NCBI GenBank assembly: GCA_014584315.1
Contig: JACTNA010000005.1
Span: forward strand, 62,001 to 126,000
Source of the DNA: Planctomycetota bacterium
GTDB lineage: Bacteria > Planctomycetota > Phycisphaerae > Phycisphaerales > UBA1924
Reading direction: 5' to 3'
Length of the DNA: 64,000 bases
Shown: in pieces, positions 26,598-37,194 of the stretch
Position numbering within the stretch: the first letter of the stretch is position 1
How the letters are laid out: the number at the start of each line of letters is the position of its first letter
Position numbers and translations under genes: made by a program
Notes under the pieces: model-generated
Database searches by the model: none
What the model was told of the DNA's origin: nothing
What the model saw: only the letters and a program-made list of their open reading frames with translations

Positions 26598-27713
26598 ATG
26601 GATGCGCGCGAGTATGACGGAGCGTTGTCGATCGGCAAGGTCCGCGGGCGCGGTTCGGGCGTCAATCCGGGCGGGCGGTTCGAGCCGGTCCGACTGCACG
26701 TGCTCGGCGAGGCGCTCGACGAGGTCTTGCGTGACCAGCCCGAAGGCGTCCAGACGCCGACGCGGGTCTACCGCGACAACGCGAGGACGGTGATCAATCG
26801 CGTCGACAGCCCGGACCTGCCGTTCCATTGGACGCTCAACCCGTACCGAGGCTGCGAGCACGGGTGCGTGTACTGCTACGCGCGGCCGACGCACGAGACG
26901 TTCGGGCTGTCGTGCGGGCTGGACTTCGAGACGCGGCTCTTTGCCAAACTGGACGCGCCGGACCTGTTGCGGCGCGAACTCGGCAAGCCTTCGTGGCGTG
27001 GCGAGCCGATCATGCTGGCCGGGATCACCGACGTGTATCAGCCGGTGGAGCGCCGGCTGCTCATCACGCGGCGGTGCCTGGAGGTCATGGCCGAGTGCCG
27101 CCAGCCGGTCTCGATCGTGACCAAGGGAGCGTTGATCGTGCGCGACATCGACCTGCTCGCGTCGCTGGCGAGGCACCGGGCGGTGCAGGTCTTCGTGAGC
27201 GTGACGACGCTCGACCAGAACCTCTCGCGCTCGATGGAGCCTCGTGCGGCGTCGCCGCGGGCCAGGCTGGAAGCCGTGCGCGACTTGTCGAGCGCCGGCG
27301 TGCCGGTCGGCGTCATGGTTGCGCCGGTCATTCCGGGCCTGAACGACACGGAGATCCCTGCGATCCTCGAGGCCGCACGGGACGCCGGCGCGCGCACAGC
27401 GGCGTACACCATGCTCCGTCTGCCGCACCAGGTGAAGGCCGTGTTCCTGGACTGGCTGAGGCGGGACTACCCCCTCCGGGCTGATCGCGTCGAGGCCGAA
27501 ATCCGCCGGATGCGCGGCGGCGAACTCAACGATGCCCGCTTCGGGAAGCGGTTCAAGGGCGAGGGCGAGCGCGCCGAGCAGATCGGGCGTCTGTTCAGGG
27601 TCTTCAAGACGCGTTTCGGCCTGGATCGCGGCCGCATGCCGATCTCGTCCGAGGCCTTCCGCAGGCCTGGACCGCCCGGCGAACTAATGCTCTTCGGCGA
27701 AGACGGCGTGTGA
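26598..27713 (+). CDS. PA0069-family radical SAM protein (spore-photoproduct-lyase-like)
   Basis: A 371-residue radical SAM protein. The cluster-binding cysteines are C86, C90 and C93 in CEHGCVYCYARPTHE, and the flanking FHWTLNPYRG and ETRLFAK segments are typical of the PA0069 group. ITDVYQPVERRLLITRRCLEV and VTKGALIVRD follow in the barrel. The family is related to spore photoproduct lyase, but its substrate is unknown; a nucleic-acid repair role has been suggested. A GGGGGA purine run precedes the ATG. The tRNA-Ser gene begins 30 bases downstream on the other strand. Confidence 0.93.
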   Translation: MDAREYDGALSIGKVRGRGSGVNPGGRFEPVRLHVLGEALDEVLRDQPEGVQTPTRVYRDNARTVINRVDSPDLPFHWTLNPYRGCEHGCVYCYARPTHETFGLSCGLDFETRLFAKLDAPDLLRRELGKPSWRGEPIMLAGITDVYQPVERRLLITRRCLEVMAECRQPVSIVTKGALIVRDIDLLASLARHRAVQVFVSVTTLDQNLSRSMEPRAASPRARLEAVRDLSSAGVPVGVMVAPVIPGLNDTEIPAILEAARDAGARTAAYTMLRLPHQVKAVFLDWLRRDYPLRADRVEAEIRRMRGGELNDARFGKRFKGEGERAEQIGRLFRVFKTRFGLDRGRMPISSEAFRRPGPPGELMLFGEDGV

Positions 27714-27743
27714 TACGCGATCGAGGTCTGTTCAATCAGAGAA

Positions 27744-27830
27744 CGGAGAGGGGGGGATTCGAACCCCCGATAGGGTTACCCCTATACAGCATTTCCAGTG
27801 CTGCTCCTTCAGCCACTCGGACACCTCTCC
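27744..27830 (-). tRNA. tRNA-Ser(GGA)
   Basis: The minus strand folds as a class II tRNA of 87 bases. The acceptor stem is GGAGAGG (27830-27824) with CCTCTCC (27751-27745). The anticodon loop CTGGAAA puts GGA at 27796-27794. There is a long variable arm with a GGGTAACCC-type stem-loop, and a T-arm with TTCGAAT. The discriminator is G. No CCA is encoded, since TTC follows, so the end must be added by nucleotidyltransferase. It reads UCC and UCU codons. Confidence 0.97.
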
Positions 27831-27894
27831 ACTGATGCCGCGTCGAGCGTGTCGCCCGCCGCGGGCCGAAGTGTAAGCCGGCTCGGCCCCGCTT

Positions 27895-28770
27895 TCAGGA
27901 TCGGCGATCGGAGCGTGCCGCGCCGTCTGTCTCGGGCCTCCACGCCGGCACGGCGTCCGGATCGACCGCTTTGCGCCACGCCCAGTCGATCGCCCGCACC
28001 CCCCAGCCGCGTCGGACCGCGGTCCGCCCTGCGGCGAGGCCGACCGCCCACCCCGCGGCGACGTCGGCGGGGTAGTGCGCGCCGAGCGTGATCCTCGCGA
28101 GGCCGACGATGCACGCGAGGGCCCAGACGAGCGGGCGCAGTCGGGGGTACATCGCCGACAGGAACACGGCCGCGACGACCGCGTAGGCGGTGTGGCTGGA
28201 CGGCATGGACCACAGCCGAGACGCCTCGCCGCGCCACACCTGCCACGACCGCAGGAGCGGCTCGCCCGGCTCAATCGGGTAGGCCCCGAGCGGTCCGAGG
28301 AACATGCCCGCTTCTTCGAGCGATGGTCTGGTGCGCCCGAGCAGGGCTTTGGCCGCGACGCAGGCGACGCCCGCGACCACAATGGCCGCGAGCCAGTCGA
28401 GCAGTCGTCGCCGCCGGGGCGGGTCGAGGAGCCACACCGCGGCGGCGATGAGGAGGATCGACGCGCCCTGGCCGAACTGCTGGAGCGCTTCGAGTTCACG
28501 TCGCACATCGCCGCCGATCGGTATCGAGCCGCGGGTTCCGTCGGCCGTCACGAACGACGCGATGCGGGCGTCGAAGGGCACGAGCGCGACGACCGCGACG
28601 ATCCCCCAGAGGAGCGGCCTGGCCCAGTCGCGCCGCCCGGCTGCGCCTGTCCAGCGCAACACGGGCGCAACGGCCGCCGACAAGACTGCCGTCGCGACGT
28701 GCACAAGGCGCACCGGGAGCGGCAGTCCACGGTTATAGTCGCTGGCGATGCGAATGGGATCGGGCGTCAT
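27895..28770 (-). CDS. PAP2-family membrane phosphatase
   Basis: A 291-residue integral membrane protein with about six helices and the three PAP2 motifs: KALLGRTRP, PSSHTAYA, and ARITLGAHYPADV. These supply the phosphatase Lys/Arg/His/Asp set for undecaprenyl-, phosphatidyl- or lipid-A-type phosphates. Its ATG (28770) lies 23 bases inside the 5' end of the divergent glycosyltransferase gene. Pairing with an ArnT-like lipid-linked glycosyltransferase is suggestive, since PAP2 enzymes recycle the lipid carrier, but this is inference. Confidence 0.88.
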   Translation of the reverse strand: MTPDPIRIASDYNRGLPLPVRLVHVATAVLSAAVAPVLRWTGAAGRRDWARPLLWGIVAVVALVPFDARIASFVTADGTRGSIPIGGDVRRELEALQQFGQGASILLIAAAVWLLDPPRRRRLLDWLAAIVVAGVACVAAKALLGRTRPSLEEAGMFLGPLGAYPIEPGEPLLRSWQVWRGEASRLWSMPSSHTAYAVVAAVFLSAMYPRLRPLVWALACIVGLARITLGAHYPADVAAGWAVGLAAGRTAVRRGWGVRAIDWAWRKAVDPDAVPAWRPETDGAARSDRRS

Positions 28771-30577
28771 CTGGCGTCGGCGTGCGGGCGGTCCCTTCGG
28801 CGGGGTGGCGCTGGTGTTGATCTGCCTCGCAGTCTATCTGCCCGGCCTGGCGAGCATCCCGGCGATCGACCGAGACGAGTCCCGCTTCGCCCAGGCCAGC
28901 CGCCAGATGTTCGAGAGCCGGGCGCTCGCGCCGTCCGAGCGCGACGACGGGCTTCACGCCGGGGGACTGACGATCCCGCGCGTGCAGGGGCGCGACCGCC
29001 TGAACAAGCCGCCGCTGATCTATTGGCTGCAGGCCGCGAGCGCGGCGGTCTTCACGGGCGGCGAGCCGCGTCGGGACGCAATCTGGATGTACCGGGTGCC
29101 CTCGCTCGTTGCGGCCGTGCTGACGGTGCTGGCGACATGGAGGATGGGCGTGTCGATGTTCGATCCGCGCGCGGCGTGGCTCGGGGCGGCGCTGCTGGCG
29201 GTCTCGCCCGTGTTCGTCTGGGAGGCGCACCAGGCGCGAGCGGACCACGTCGTGGTCGCGTGCACCACGCTCTCGGTGTGGGGCCTGTGGACGGTGTGGC
29301 GCCGCCGGGGCGCATCGGGCGCTTGCGGCACTTCGAGCCTCCGGCGCCCCTTCGCTCCCGCGCTGCTTCTCTGGATCCCACTCGCACTCGGCATCCTCAC
29401 CAAAGGCCCGATCTCGCCGCTTGTCGTCGGCCTGGCTGCGCTGTCGCTGTCGCTCGTCTCGCGTCGGTGGCGGTGGCTCGGCGCGACGCGGCCTCTGCTC
29501 GGGTTGTTGATCGTCGGCGTGGTCGTTGTGCCGTGGCTGGTCGCGGTGGCACGACACGTCGGGCTTGAGCGGTACTGGTCGGTTGTCTACGAGGAAGTGA
29601 TCGTTCGCGCCGGCAGCGCGAAGGAAGGGCACTGGGGGCCGCCGGGGTACCACCTTGTCCTTCTCGTTGTCCTGTTCTGGCCGGGGTCGTTGCTGGCCGG
29701 CGCGGCCTTCGCTCGTGCGATCCGGCGCGGATTCCGAACAGATGACGCCGGCTGGAGGCCCCTGCGTTCACCGTTCCGACGGGCTGGGCGCGCGATCGTG
29801 AAGGCTCGTCCGGCTCGTCCGGCCGAGTGCTTTCTGATCGCGTGGATCGTGCCCGCGTGGGTCGTGTTCGAACTCTCATTCACGAAACTCCCGCACTACA
29901 CCATGCCGCTCTACCCGGCGGTCGCGTTGCTGACCGGGCGCGGTATGCTGGCCGCGGCGTCAGGCGCGCTCGTCCTGCCGCGGTCGCAGCGCGCGGGCAC
30001 CGCGCTGTGGCTGGGCCTGTCCTTTGTTCTGGCGATCGGAATCCCGGCTGGCCTGTTCGCGCTCGGCGTTCGCCACTCAGGCTCGATCTACATGCTCGGC
30101 GTCCCGTGGATCGCGTCCATCCTGGCGTTCGCGTACCTCGCGCGGAGTGCGTTCGTGTCGGAGCGTGTGCTCGCCACGCAATCGGCGGGGCTTGTTCTTG
30201 CGGTCGCGTTGTGGGCGTTCACGCTCCACGCCCTGCTCCCCGGCGCCAAGCGGCTCTTCCTGACCGATCTGCTCGCGGAGCGGATCGCGGAGATCGACCC
30301 GGAGGGCGTTCGTCCCATCGCGGCCGTCGGCTATCACGAGGACAGTTTCGTCTTTCGAACTCGCGCCACGGTGCGTTTGATCGACGAGCAGCAGCAGGGC
30401 GAGTTCTGGCGCGAGCATCCCGACGGGCTGCTCATCGTGCCGGAGGAGCGCATCCTGCGTTCGCACTCGGTGCTCGCCGAAGTCGAGGGGTTCAACTACT
30501 CGAAGGGCCGTTGGCAGGGGCTTGCGATCGTCAGGCCGTTCTGGCTGGGCATCGAATCGGACGGAGAGGCGCGGTGA
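28748..30577 (+). CDS. ArnT/PMT-like glycosyltransferase (GT39/GT83 type)
   Basis: A 609-residue polytopic membrane protein with around twelve helices. The first periplasmic loop holds the conserved acidic motif PAIDRDESRFAQASRQMFESR, followed by NKPPLIYWLQ. Both are hallmarks of ArnT-like enzymes that transfer sugars from polyprenyl phosphate to lipid A or protein. The last 130 residues form a soluble C-terminal domain. The stop overlaps the GTG of truB. A methionine at 28754 is an alternative start that would shorten the overlap with the PAP2 gene. Confidence 0.9.
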   Translation: MRMGSGVIWRRRAGGPFGGVALVLICLAVYLPGLASIPAIDRDESRFAQASRQMFESRALAPSERDDGLHAGGLTIPRVQGRDRLNKPPLIYWLQAASAAVFTGGEPRRDAIWMYRVPSLVAAVLTVLATWRMGVSMFDPRAAWLGAALLAVSPVFVWEAHQARADHVVVACTTLSVWGLWTVWRRRGASGACGTSSLRRPFAPALLLWIPLALGILTKGPISPLVVGLAALSLSLVSRRWRWLGATRPLLGLLIVGVVVVPWLVAVARHVGLERYWSVVYEEVIVRAGSAKEGHWGPPGYHLVLLVVLFWPGSLLAGAAFARAIRRGFRTDDAGWRPLRSPFRRAGRAIVKARPARPAECFLIAWIVPAWVVFELSFTKLPHYTMPLYPAVALLTGRGMLAAASGALVLPRSQRAGTALWLGLSFVLAIGIPAGLFALGVRHSGSIYMLGVPWIASILAFAYLARSAFVSERVLATQSAGLVLAVALWAFTLHALLPGAKRLFLTDLLAERIAEIDPEGVRPIAAVGYHEDSFVFRTRATVRLIDEQQQGEFWREHPDGLLIVPEERILRSHSVLAEVEGFNYSKGRWQGLAIVRPFWLGIESDGEAR

Positions 30578-31302
30578 ACTCGCGGCAGCCGCTTCCGGGG
30601 CCGGCCGGCCTGCTGGTGATCGACAAGCCGCGCGGGCCGACGTCGACGTCCGTCTGCCGGCTGGTGAAGGCGCGGCTGCGCCGGGCCGGTGCGCCGCGAA
30701 CGGTGAAGGTCGGGCACGGCGGAACGCTCGACCCGCTCGCGTCCGGCGTGCTGGTGGTGTTGGTCGGCCGTGCCGCGACGCGCCTGTGCGGCCGGATCAT
30801 GGCGGGCGAGAAGCGCTACACCGCGCACGTCGATCTCTCGCACCGATCGACGACCGACGACGGTGAGGGCGAACTGACGGAGATCAGCGTCCTGCGGCCG
30901 CCCGCGCGCGAGGAGATCGACGCCGTGTGCTCTCGTTTCGTCGGGCGCATCATGCAGACTCCGCCGGCGCACTCCGCGATGATGGTGGGGGGGAGGCGGG
31001 CGTACGACATGGCGAGGCGCGGCGAGGACCCGGGTCTGCGCGCGCGACCGGTCGAGATTCACTCCATCAGCGTCGTTGAGTACGAGTGGCCTCGGCTCGT
31101 CATCGACGTGCGCTGCGGAAAGGGCGTCTACATCCGCAGCCTCGCTCGCGACATCGGCCTGGCCCTCGGCCCGGGCGCGATGCTCGCCGACCTGCGGCGC
31201 ACGGCGGTGGGGGAGTTCACGATCGACCGCGCTACGCCGCTGGACTCGCTGCCGGAAGCGATCCGGCAGGCCGATCTCATCCCCGTCCCGGCGTCGGCGT
31301 GA
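30574..31302 (+). CDS. truB: tRNA pseudouridine55 synthase TruB
   Basis: A 242-residue pseudouridine synthase acting on U55 of tRNA. LLVIDKPRGPTS is the entry motif, and VKVGHGGTLDPLASGVLVV contains the catalytic Asp. EKRYTAHVDL, QTPPAHSAMMVGGRRAYDMARRGE and VDVRCGKGVYIRSLARDIG complete the core. It lacks the C-terminal PUA domain of the long E. coli form. The GTG at 30574 overlaps the glycosyltransferase stop (GTGA). The usual neighbours rbfA and infB are absent. Confidence 0.95.
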   Translation: MNSRQPLPGPAGLLVIDKPRGPTSTSVCRLVKARLRRAGAPRTVKVGHGGTLDPLASGVLVVLVGRAATRLCGRIMAGEKRYTAHVDLSHRSTTDDGEGELTEISVLRPPAREEIDAVCSRFVGRIMQTPPAHSAMMVGGRRAYDMARRGEDPGLRARPVEIHSISVVEYEWPRLVIDVRCGKGVYIRSLARDIGLALGPGAMLADLRRTAVGEFTIDRATPLDSLPEAIRQADLIPVPASA

Positions 31303-31303
31303 A

Positions 31304-33055
<1,752 letters not shown>

Positions 33056-33210
33056 GCCGCGTCTCCCGTCACCCCGGCATGGATGAGGCTAGGAGACCGG
33101 GAGGGGTGGCACAACCTCCATGCAATCCCGATGCCACGGAGCGGCGGCAAACCTTGGACGCCGCTGCGGAGGCCCCGCGTGCGCCCGTCAGCCCCGGCAT
33201 GAAGGGTCCG

Positions 33211-34725
33211 TCACAACTGAGGCAGGGCGTCGGCGACGATCCGCTCAACATCTTCGGACAGCGCACGATCCTCCGTCAGTCGCGGCACGACCGATCGCAC
33301 GATGGCGTGCGCGCGCTCGACACCCTCTCCTGATCGCAGCGGACGATGGCAGTCCACGGCCTCGGCGGCGCAGAGCAGTTCGATCGCGACGACGTAGCGT
33401 GCCAGTTCGGCGGCGCGGCCTGCCTTGGCGGCCGCACGCGGCCCGAACGAGTTGTAGTCCTCCATGCCCGCGCTGGTCGGCAGGTTGACGACGCTGGCGG
33501 GCGCGGCCAGTCCGGCGAGTTCGTTGCAGCAGGCGGCGGCGGTGTACTGCACGATCATGAGGCCCGACTGAAGCCCCGGTCGTGCGGCGAGGAACGGGCG
33601 CAGGCCGCTGGCGGGATCGCTGCCAGCGAGCATCGTGAAGACGCGGCGTTCGGCGATGGCGGCGACGTGCGCCAGGGCGATGGAGAGCACGTCGAGCGGG
33701 ATGGCGATCGGCATGCCGTGGAAGTTGCCCCCTGAGACGACGGCGCCGTCGTCGAAGACGAGGGGGTTGTCGGTGACGGCGTGGAGTTCGCGTTCGACGG
33801 CGAGTTTTACATAACCAGCGGCGTCCCACGCCGCGCCGAGCACCGCGGGCGCACACCGGAACGAGTAGGGGTCCTGCACGCGCGGGTCGTTCTCTCGGTG
33901 CGACCGCACGATCTCGCTGCCCGCCAGGAGCGATCGAATCCGCTCGGCCGCGTACGCCTGCGCGGGCTGTCGCCTTGCCTCGTGCAGGCGCTGGTCGAGG
34001 AAGGCGTCCGTCGCCATGCAGCCGTCGATGGACATGGCGCAGGCGACAGCCGCGGCGTGGAAGAGGCTCTCGAAATCGGCGCAGAGCAGCGCGCCGCGTG
34101 CCGCCATCAGGTGCGTGCCGTTCAGCAGGGCGAGGCCCTCTTTGGCCTCGAGGGAGAGCGGAGCAAGCCCTGCCTCGTGAAGGGCGTCCGCGCCGCTCAG
34201 CACTCGACCGTTCACTTCGGCCCGCCCCTCGCCCATCAGCACGAGCGCGGCGTGGGCGAGCGGGGCCAGGTCGCCCGATGCGCCGACGGAGCCGATGGAT
34301 GGCACGACTGGCGTGACGCCACCGTTCAGCATCGCCACGAGGCGCTCGACGACGGCCGGGCGCACGCCGGACAGCCCGCGGCTCAGGCTCGCGGCCAGGA
34401 GGAGCAGCATGGCGCGCACGATTTCGCGGGGCAACGGCTCGCCGACGCCCGCGGCGTGCGAGCGCACGAGGTTGATCTGCAACTGGGCGAGATCATCGCG
34501 CCCGACGCGCTGCTGCGAGAGCGACCCGAAGCCGGTGTTGATGCCGTAGTGCGCCTCGCCGTCGCCAAGGCACGCCTCGATCCGCGCCCGGGCGGCGGCG
34601 ATTCGGCGCATCGCCGCGTCGCCGATCCGGGTCGGTCTGTCGTGCCGGGCGACCGACACGACTTCGTCGATCGAGAGCGGCCCGCCGTCGAGCAAGAGGG
34701 GGCGGATTGTTCCGGGGTCGGCCAT
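33211..34725 (-). CDS. hutH: Histidine ammonia-lyase
   Basis: A 504-residue lyase that deaminates histidine to urocanate. The self-forming MIO cofactor triad is Ala149-Ser150-Gly151 within GSVGASGDLAPLAH. YGINTGFGSLS supplies the active-site Tyr. QDPYSFRCAPAVLGA and the late GMEDYNSFGPRAA segment are also typical. ATG 34725 is preferred over an in-frame codon at 34764. It lies 155 bases upstream of hutU on the same strand. The later pathway genes hutI and hutG are not in the window. Confidence 0.96.
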   Translation of the reverse strand: MADPGTIRPLLLDGGPLSIDEVVSVARHDRPTRIGDAAMRRIAAARARIEACLGDGEAHYGINTGFGSLSQQRVGRDDLAQLQINLVRSHAAGVGEPLPREIVRAMLLLLAASLSRGLSGVRPAVVERLVAMLNGGVTPVVPSIGSVGASGDLAPLAHAALVLMGEGRAEVNGRVLSGADALHEAGLAPLSLEAKEGLALLNGTHLMAARGALLCADFESLFHAAAVACAMSIDGCMATDAFLDQRLHEARRQPAQAYAAERIRSLLAGSEIVRSHRENDPRVQDPYSFRCAPAVLGAAWDAAGYVKLAVERELHAVTDNPLVFDDGAVVSGGNFHGMPIAIPLDVLSIALAHVAAIAERRVFTMLAGSDPASGLRPFLAARPGLQSGLMIVQYTAAACCNELAGLAAPASVVNLPTSAGMEDYNSFGPRAAAKAGRAAELARYVVAIELLCAAEAVDCHRPLRSGEGVERAHAIVRSVVPRLTEDRALSEDVERIVADALPQL

Positions 34726-34800
34726 GGCGTGCCCAAGTGTCGCCCGCTGCTTGGCGGGCGGCAACGCGCTGACGGCGTCGCCCCCCTATCCGGTCCGAGA

Positions 34801-34820
34801 ATAACGGTTATGTTAAACAG
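34801..34820. promoter_or_regulatory. AT-rich inverted repeat upstream of hutH
   Basis: ATAACGGTTAT at 34801-34811 is an inverted repeat (ATAAC/GTTAT), followed by TGTTAAAC with a further GTTA-like half-site. It stands out in a very GC-rich setting, 76-95 bases upstream of the hutH start. It may hold the hutH promoter or an operator. No well-spaced -35/-10 pair was found. Confidence 0.35.
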
Positions 34821-34860
34821 AAGCCCGTCGGGATGGTGCGAGCCGCACCGGAGTCGGCGA

Positions 34861-35385
34861 TCACGCCCCGCTGCTCCGTGCCCAGGCTGCCTTTGCGAAC
34901 AGGACGGTGACGAGGATCGTCCCGATCAGGAAGAGACCGGCCGACGGCATCGAGAGCCACTTCAACGACTCCTTCGCCAAGCCGGTGCTCCCGAGGCCCG
35001 GCGCACGCATCCCGGCGAGCAGCCAGAACAGGCCGTAGCCGAGGCCGCCGATGCCCAGGGCGGCCGCGATGCTCGACCGCAATCGAGTCGCGCCCGGCAG
35101 TCCGGCGAGAAGCATCGACATGGCGAGGGCGGATGTGCCCATCGCGCCGGCGTGGAGGTGGGCACGCTTGTAGTAGGCCCACGCCTTGTCCTTTGTCTCG
35201 ATCCGCATGGCCTCGTTGCCGGCGTAGACGCTCTCCAGCACGGCCTGGCCGCGCCGGTCCAGGTCGCCCTTGAGCGAATCCTCCGCAAGCCCGAAGACAC
35301 CACCAAGCCCGAACCCGAAGAGCATGGTGGCGAGTGCGAACACGATCCCGACCCGCATGTCGCGGGTTCCCTGCGGCAATCCCAT
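34861..35385 (-). CDS. Four-helix membrane protein of unknown function
   Basis: A 174-residue integral membrane protein with hydrophobic segments near 12-32, 80-98, 104-124 and 144-166. A soluble loop at 35-78 contains AEDSLKGDLDRRG and the segment K-D-K-A-W-A-Y-Y-K-R-A-H-L-H-A-G-A-M-G. The Tyr/His-rich run before helix 2 could bind a cofactor or metal at the membrane surface, but no family is recognised. It lies 17 bases downstream of the DUF2156-RimI gene and is possibly in the same transcript. Confidence 0.7.
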   Translation of the reverse strand: MGLPQGTRDMRVGIVFALATMLFGFGLGGVFGLAEDSLKGDLDRRGQAVLESVYAGNEAMRIETKDKAWAYYKRAHLHAGAMGTSALAMSMLLAGLPGATRLRSSIAAALGIGGLGYGLFWLLAGMRAPGLGSTGLAKESLKWLSMPSAGLFLIGTILVTVLFAKAAWARSSGA

Positions 35386-35402
35386 CGTTGCGTCCCCTGC
35401 TG

Positions 35403-37019
35403 CTACGGCAACTGTGTGAAGAGCGACCCCTCGCCCGGGGCGTCGTGCCCGTGCCGACGCGGGGCGAGTCTACCGCCCGGACCGGCCCCGAGCCTCATGC
35501 GCAGGCCGTCGCGATCCGCGCCGTAGTAGCCTGGAAGATCCCGCGTGGGCAGGAAGCCGAGTTTTCTGTAGAGTGAGATGGCGGTGGCGTTGTCGTGGCG
35601 GACCTCGAGATAGACGCGCTCGACGCCCTTGGCCTTGAGCGCGTCGATGGTGGCCTCGACGAGCAGGCGGCCGGCGTGGCGTCCGCGCACGGACGGGTGC
35701 ACGGCCACGGCGTAGAGGCGGCCGGACCTGGATCGGCGGTGCTGGCGCACCAGCCCCACCGCCCAGCCGACGACGCGGCCGTCGAGTTCGGCGACGGTGA
35801 CGGTGGCCCGGGGGTTGTCGATGAGTCGCTTCACCTGCCGACGCGTGAAGAGTTCATCGGGCGCATCGAAGCAGGACAACTCGACCTCGATGATGGGATC
35901 GGCGTCCGAAGCGGCGCCGCGGCGGAGGATGACGGTCACGGGCGCGTTGGTCGATGCGGATTCGCTCGCCGGCGCGTCCGCGCCGACGGTGTGGCGCGGG
36001 TTGCGCACGGGGAGGTCCATCGGGATGGAGGTTGACATCACCGGCACCGGCTGGCGTGTGAGCACGTACTTGCTCAGCAGTCGTCGCGGCCTGTAGCTCT
36101 GCTTGGTGAACCGGAGGCTGGGGATGCCCCAGTCGTCGCCGGCGTTGACCTCCGCGTAGCCCGCCCAATGTCGGCGGCAGAACTCGGAGAAGAGGAACTG
36201 GGCCGCTCCGGGCAAGTCGGGGTCGGCCTTCTCGACGAGCACCATCGCTTGCGTGTGTGTGAGCGGTTGCCCGAGCGTGAAGCCGGCGAGCCGGCCCTCG
36301 ACGATCAGGGCCATGCCCGTGAGGCCGATCTCGCGGCGGTGTTCGATGGCGCGTCGCGTCGAGAGGCGGTCGCGCTCGCGCAGCACGTCGGTTCCGACGT
36401 GGACGTCGCTCACCTCTCCCTCGTGCATCTCGTCGCCGTGCTGCGCCCAGGCGTCGAGCAGTTCGAAGCACGCGGGCACGTGCTCGTCGCGAAGGTCCTC
36501 GACGCGGTGGTCCGGGCGCTCGCGCATGAACCGCGACCGGGCGTGGCGTTTCGATTTGAGCGGCCCGCCGGCGAGGTCGATCATGCGGGCCGTCTCGTAG
36601 ACGTAGTCGCCCCACATGGGCGTCGCGCTGAGAGTTGCGCTGGACGCGCTGAATCGCTCGAGCATCTCGTCGGAGACGTACTCGATGCGCGACCGCTCGA
36701 CGGTCGCGTTCCGCGCGTTGTAGGCGTCCATGATCTCGAAGCACGCGCCGACGACGCCGGGGAGTGCGCGATCCTCCGCGCCGGGCTGCGGCACGGGCGG
36801 CAGGAGCATGGTCAGGTCGCCCGTCGTGTTGGCGAACACGCACAGGTGCCGGTCGATGCTCGTCCAGAAGATCCGCAGCGCGCCCGCCCACACGTAGGTG
36901 CTGGCGAAGCAACTGTCGGAAACAGGCTCGCGGAGTTGGGAGAATGCTTCGTCGAAGATCGGCCGGTCGCTCAGTCGCACCGGCGCGAGGCTTGCATCAA
37001 GCCCCTCGTCGCTGTCCAT
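35403..37019 (-). CDS. DUF2156 (LPG-synthase C-terminal-like) + RimI-type acetyltransferase fusion
   Basis: A 538-residue two-domain protein. Residues 1-320 match DUF2156, the GNAT-like catalytic half of phosphatidylglycerol lysyltransferases: S-D-S-C-F-A-S-T-Y-V-W near residue 40, then ELLDAWAQHGDE and ALIVEGRLAGFTLG. Residues 361-505 are a RimI-type GNAT with VAVHPSVRGRHAGRLLVEATIDALKAKG and the NATAISLYRKLGF terminus. No membrane helices are seen, so it is not a full LPG synthase. RimI acetylates the N-terminus of ribosomal protein S18; here the substrate is unknown. A long, low-complexity linker joins the halves. Confidence 0.85.
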   Translation of the reverse strand: MDSDEGLDASLAPVRLSDRPIFDEAFSQLREPVSDSCFASTYVWAGALRIFWTSIDRHLCVFANTTGDLTMLLPPVPQPGAEDRALPGVVGACFEIMDAYNARNATVERSRIEYVSDEMLERFSASSATLSATPMWGDYVYETARMIDLAGGPLKSKRHARSRFMRERPDHRVEDLRDEHVPACFELLDAWAQHGDEMHEGEVSDVHVGTDVLRERDRLSTRRAIEHRREIGLTGMALIVEGRLAGFTLGQPLTHTQAMVLVEKADPDLPGAAQFLFSEFCRRHWAGYAEVNAGDDWGIPSLRFTKQSYRPRRLLSKYVLTRQPVPVMSTSIPMDLPVRNPRHTVGADAPASESASTNAPVTVILRRGAASDADPIIEVELSCFDAPDELFTRRQVKRLIDNPRATVTVAELDGRVVGWAVGLVRQHRRSRSGRLYAVAVHPSVRGRHAGRLLVEATIDALKAKGVERVYLEVRHDNATAISLYRKLGFLPTRDLPGYYGADRDGLRMRLGAGPGGRLAPRRHGHDAPGEGSLFTQLP

Positions 37020-37140
37020 GGGGTGGCGGGAATGCCTACCTCCGTGTGACCCGCGCCGCTCGTTCGGCACGGGAGCCGGAACCCGCTCGCAGCCGCGCCT
37101 CACGCTCGGCGAAGGCCGCGCCAGGCTCCGTCCATGGGAA

Positions 37141-37194
37141 TGACTATATACCGCACGCGGCTGTCAACCGCCGGCGGTTTTTCCAACGGCGGTT
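37141..37194 (-). promoter_or_regulatory. Inverted repeat and promoter-like elements between proS and the DUF2156-RimI gene
   Basis: AACCGCCG (37166-37173) and CGGCGGTT (37187-37194) can form an 8-base-pair stem over the proS stop codon; an inner palindrome ACCGCCGGCGGT is also possible. On the minus strand a perfect TTGACA (37167-37162) is followed by TATAGT (37148-37143) only 13 bases later, too short for standard sigma-70 spacing. The region probably holds both the proS transcript end and the start signal of the next gene. Confidence 0.35.

Noticed and set aside
28748..31302. Frameshift or fusion between the glycosyltransferase and truB
   Set aside because: A second frame is open through the end of the transferase, but a clean GTGA stop-start overlap at 30574-30577 explains two separate intact genes.
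37148..37162. Strong sigma-70 promoter from the perfect TTGACA before the DUF2156-RimI gene
   Set aside because: The nearest good -10 (TATAGT) is only 13 bases away, too close for normal spacing, so it is listed only as promoter-like.
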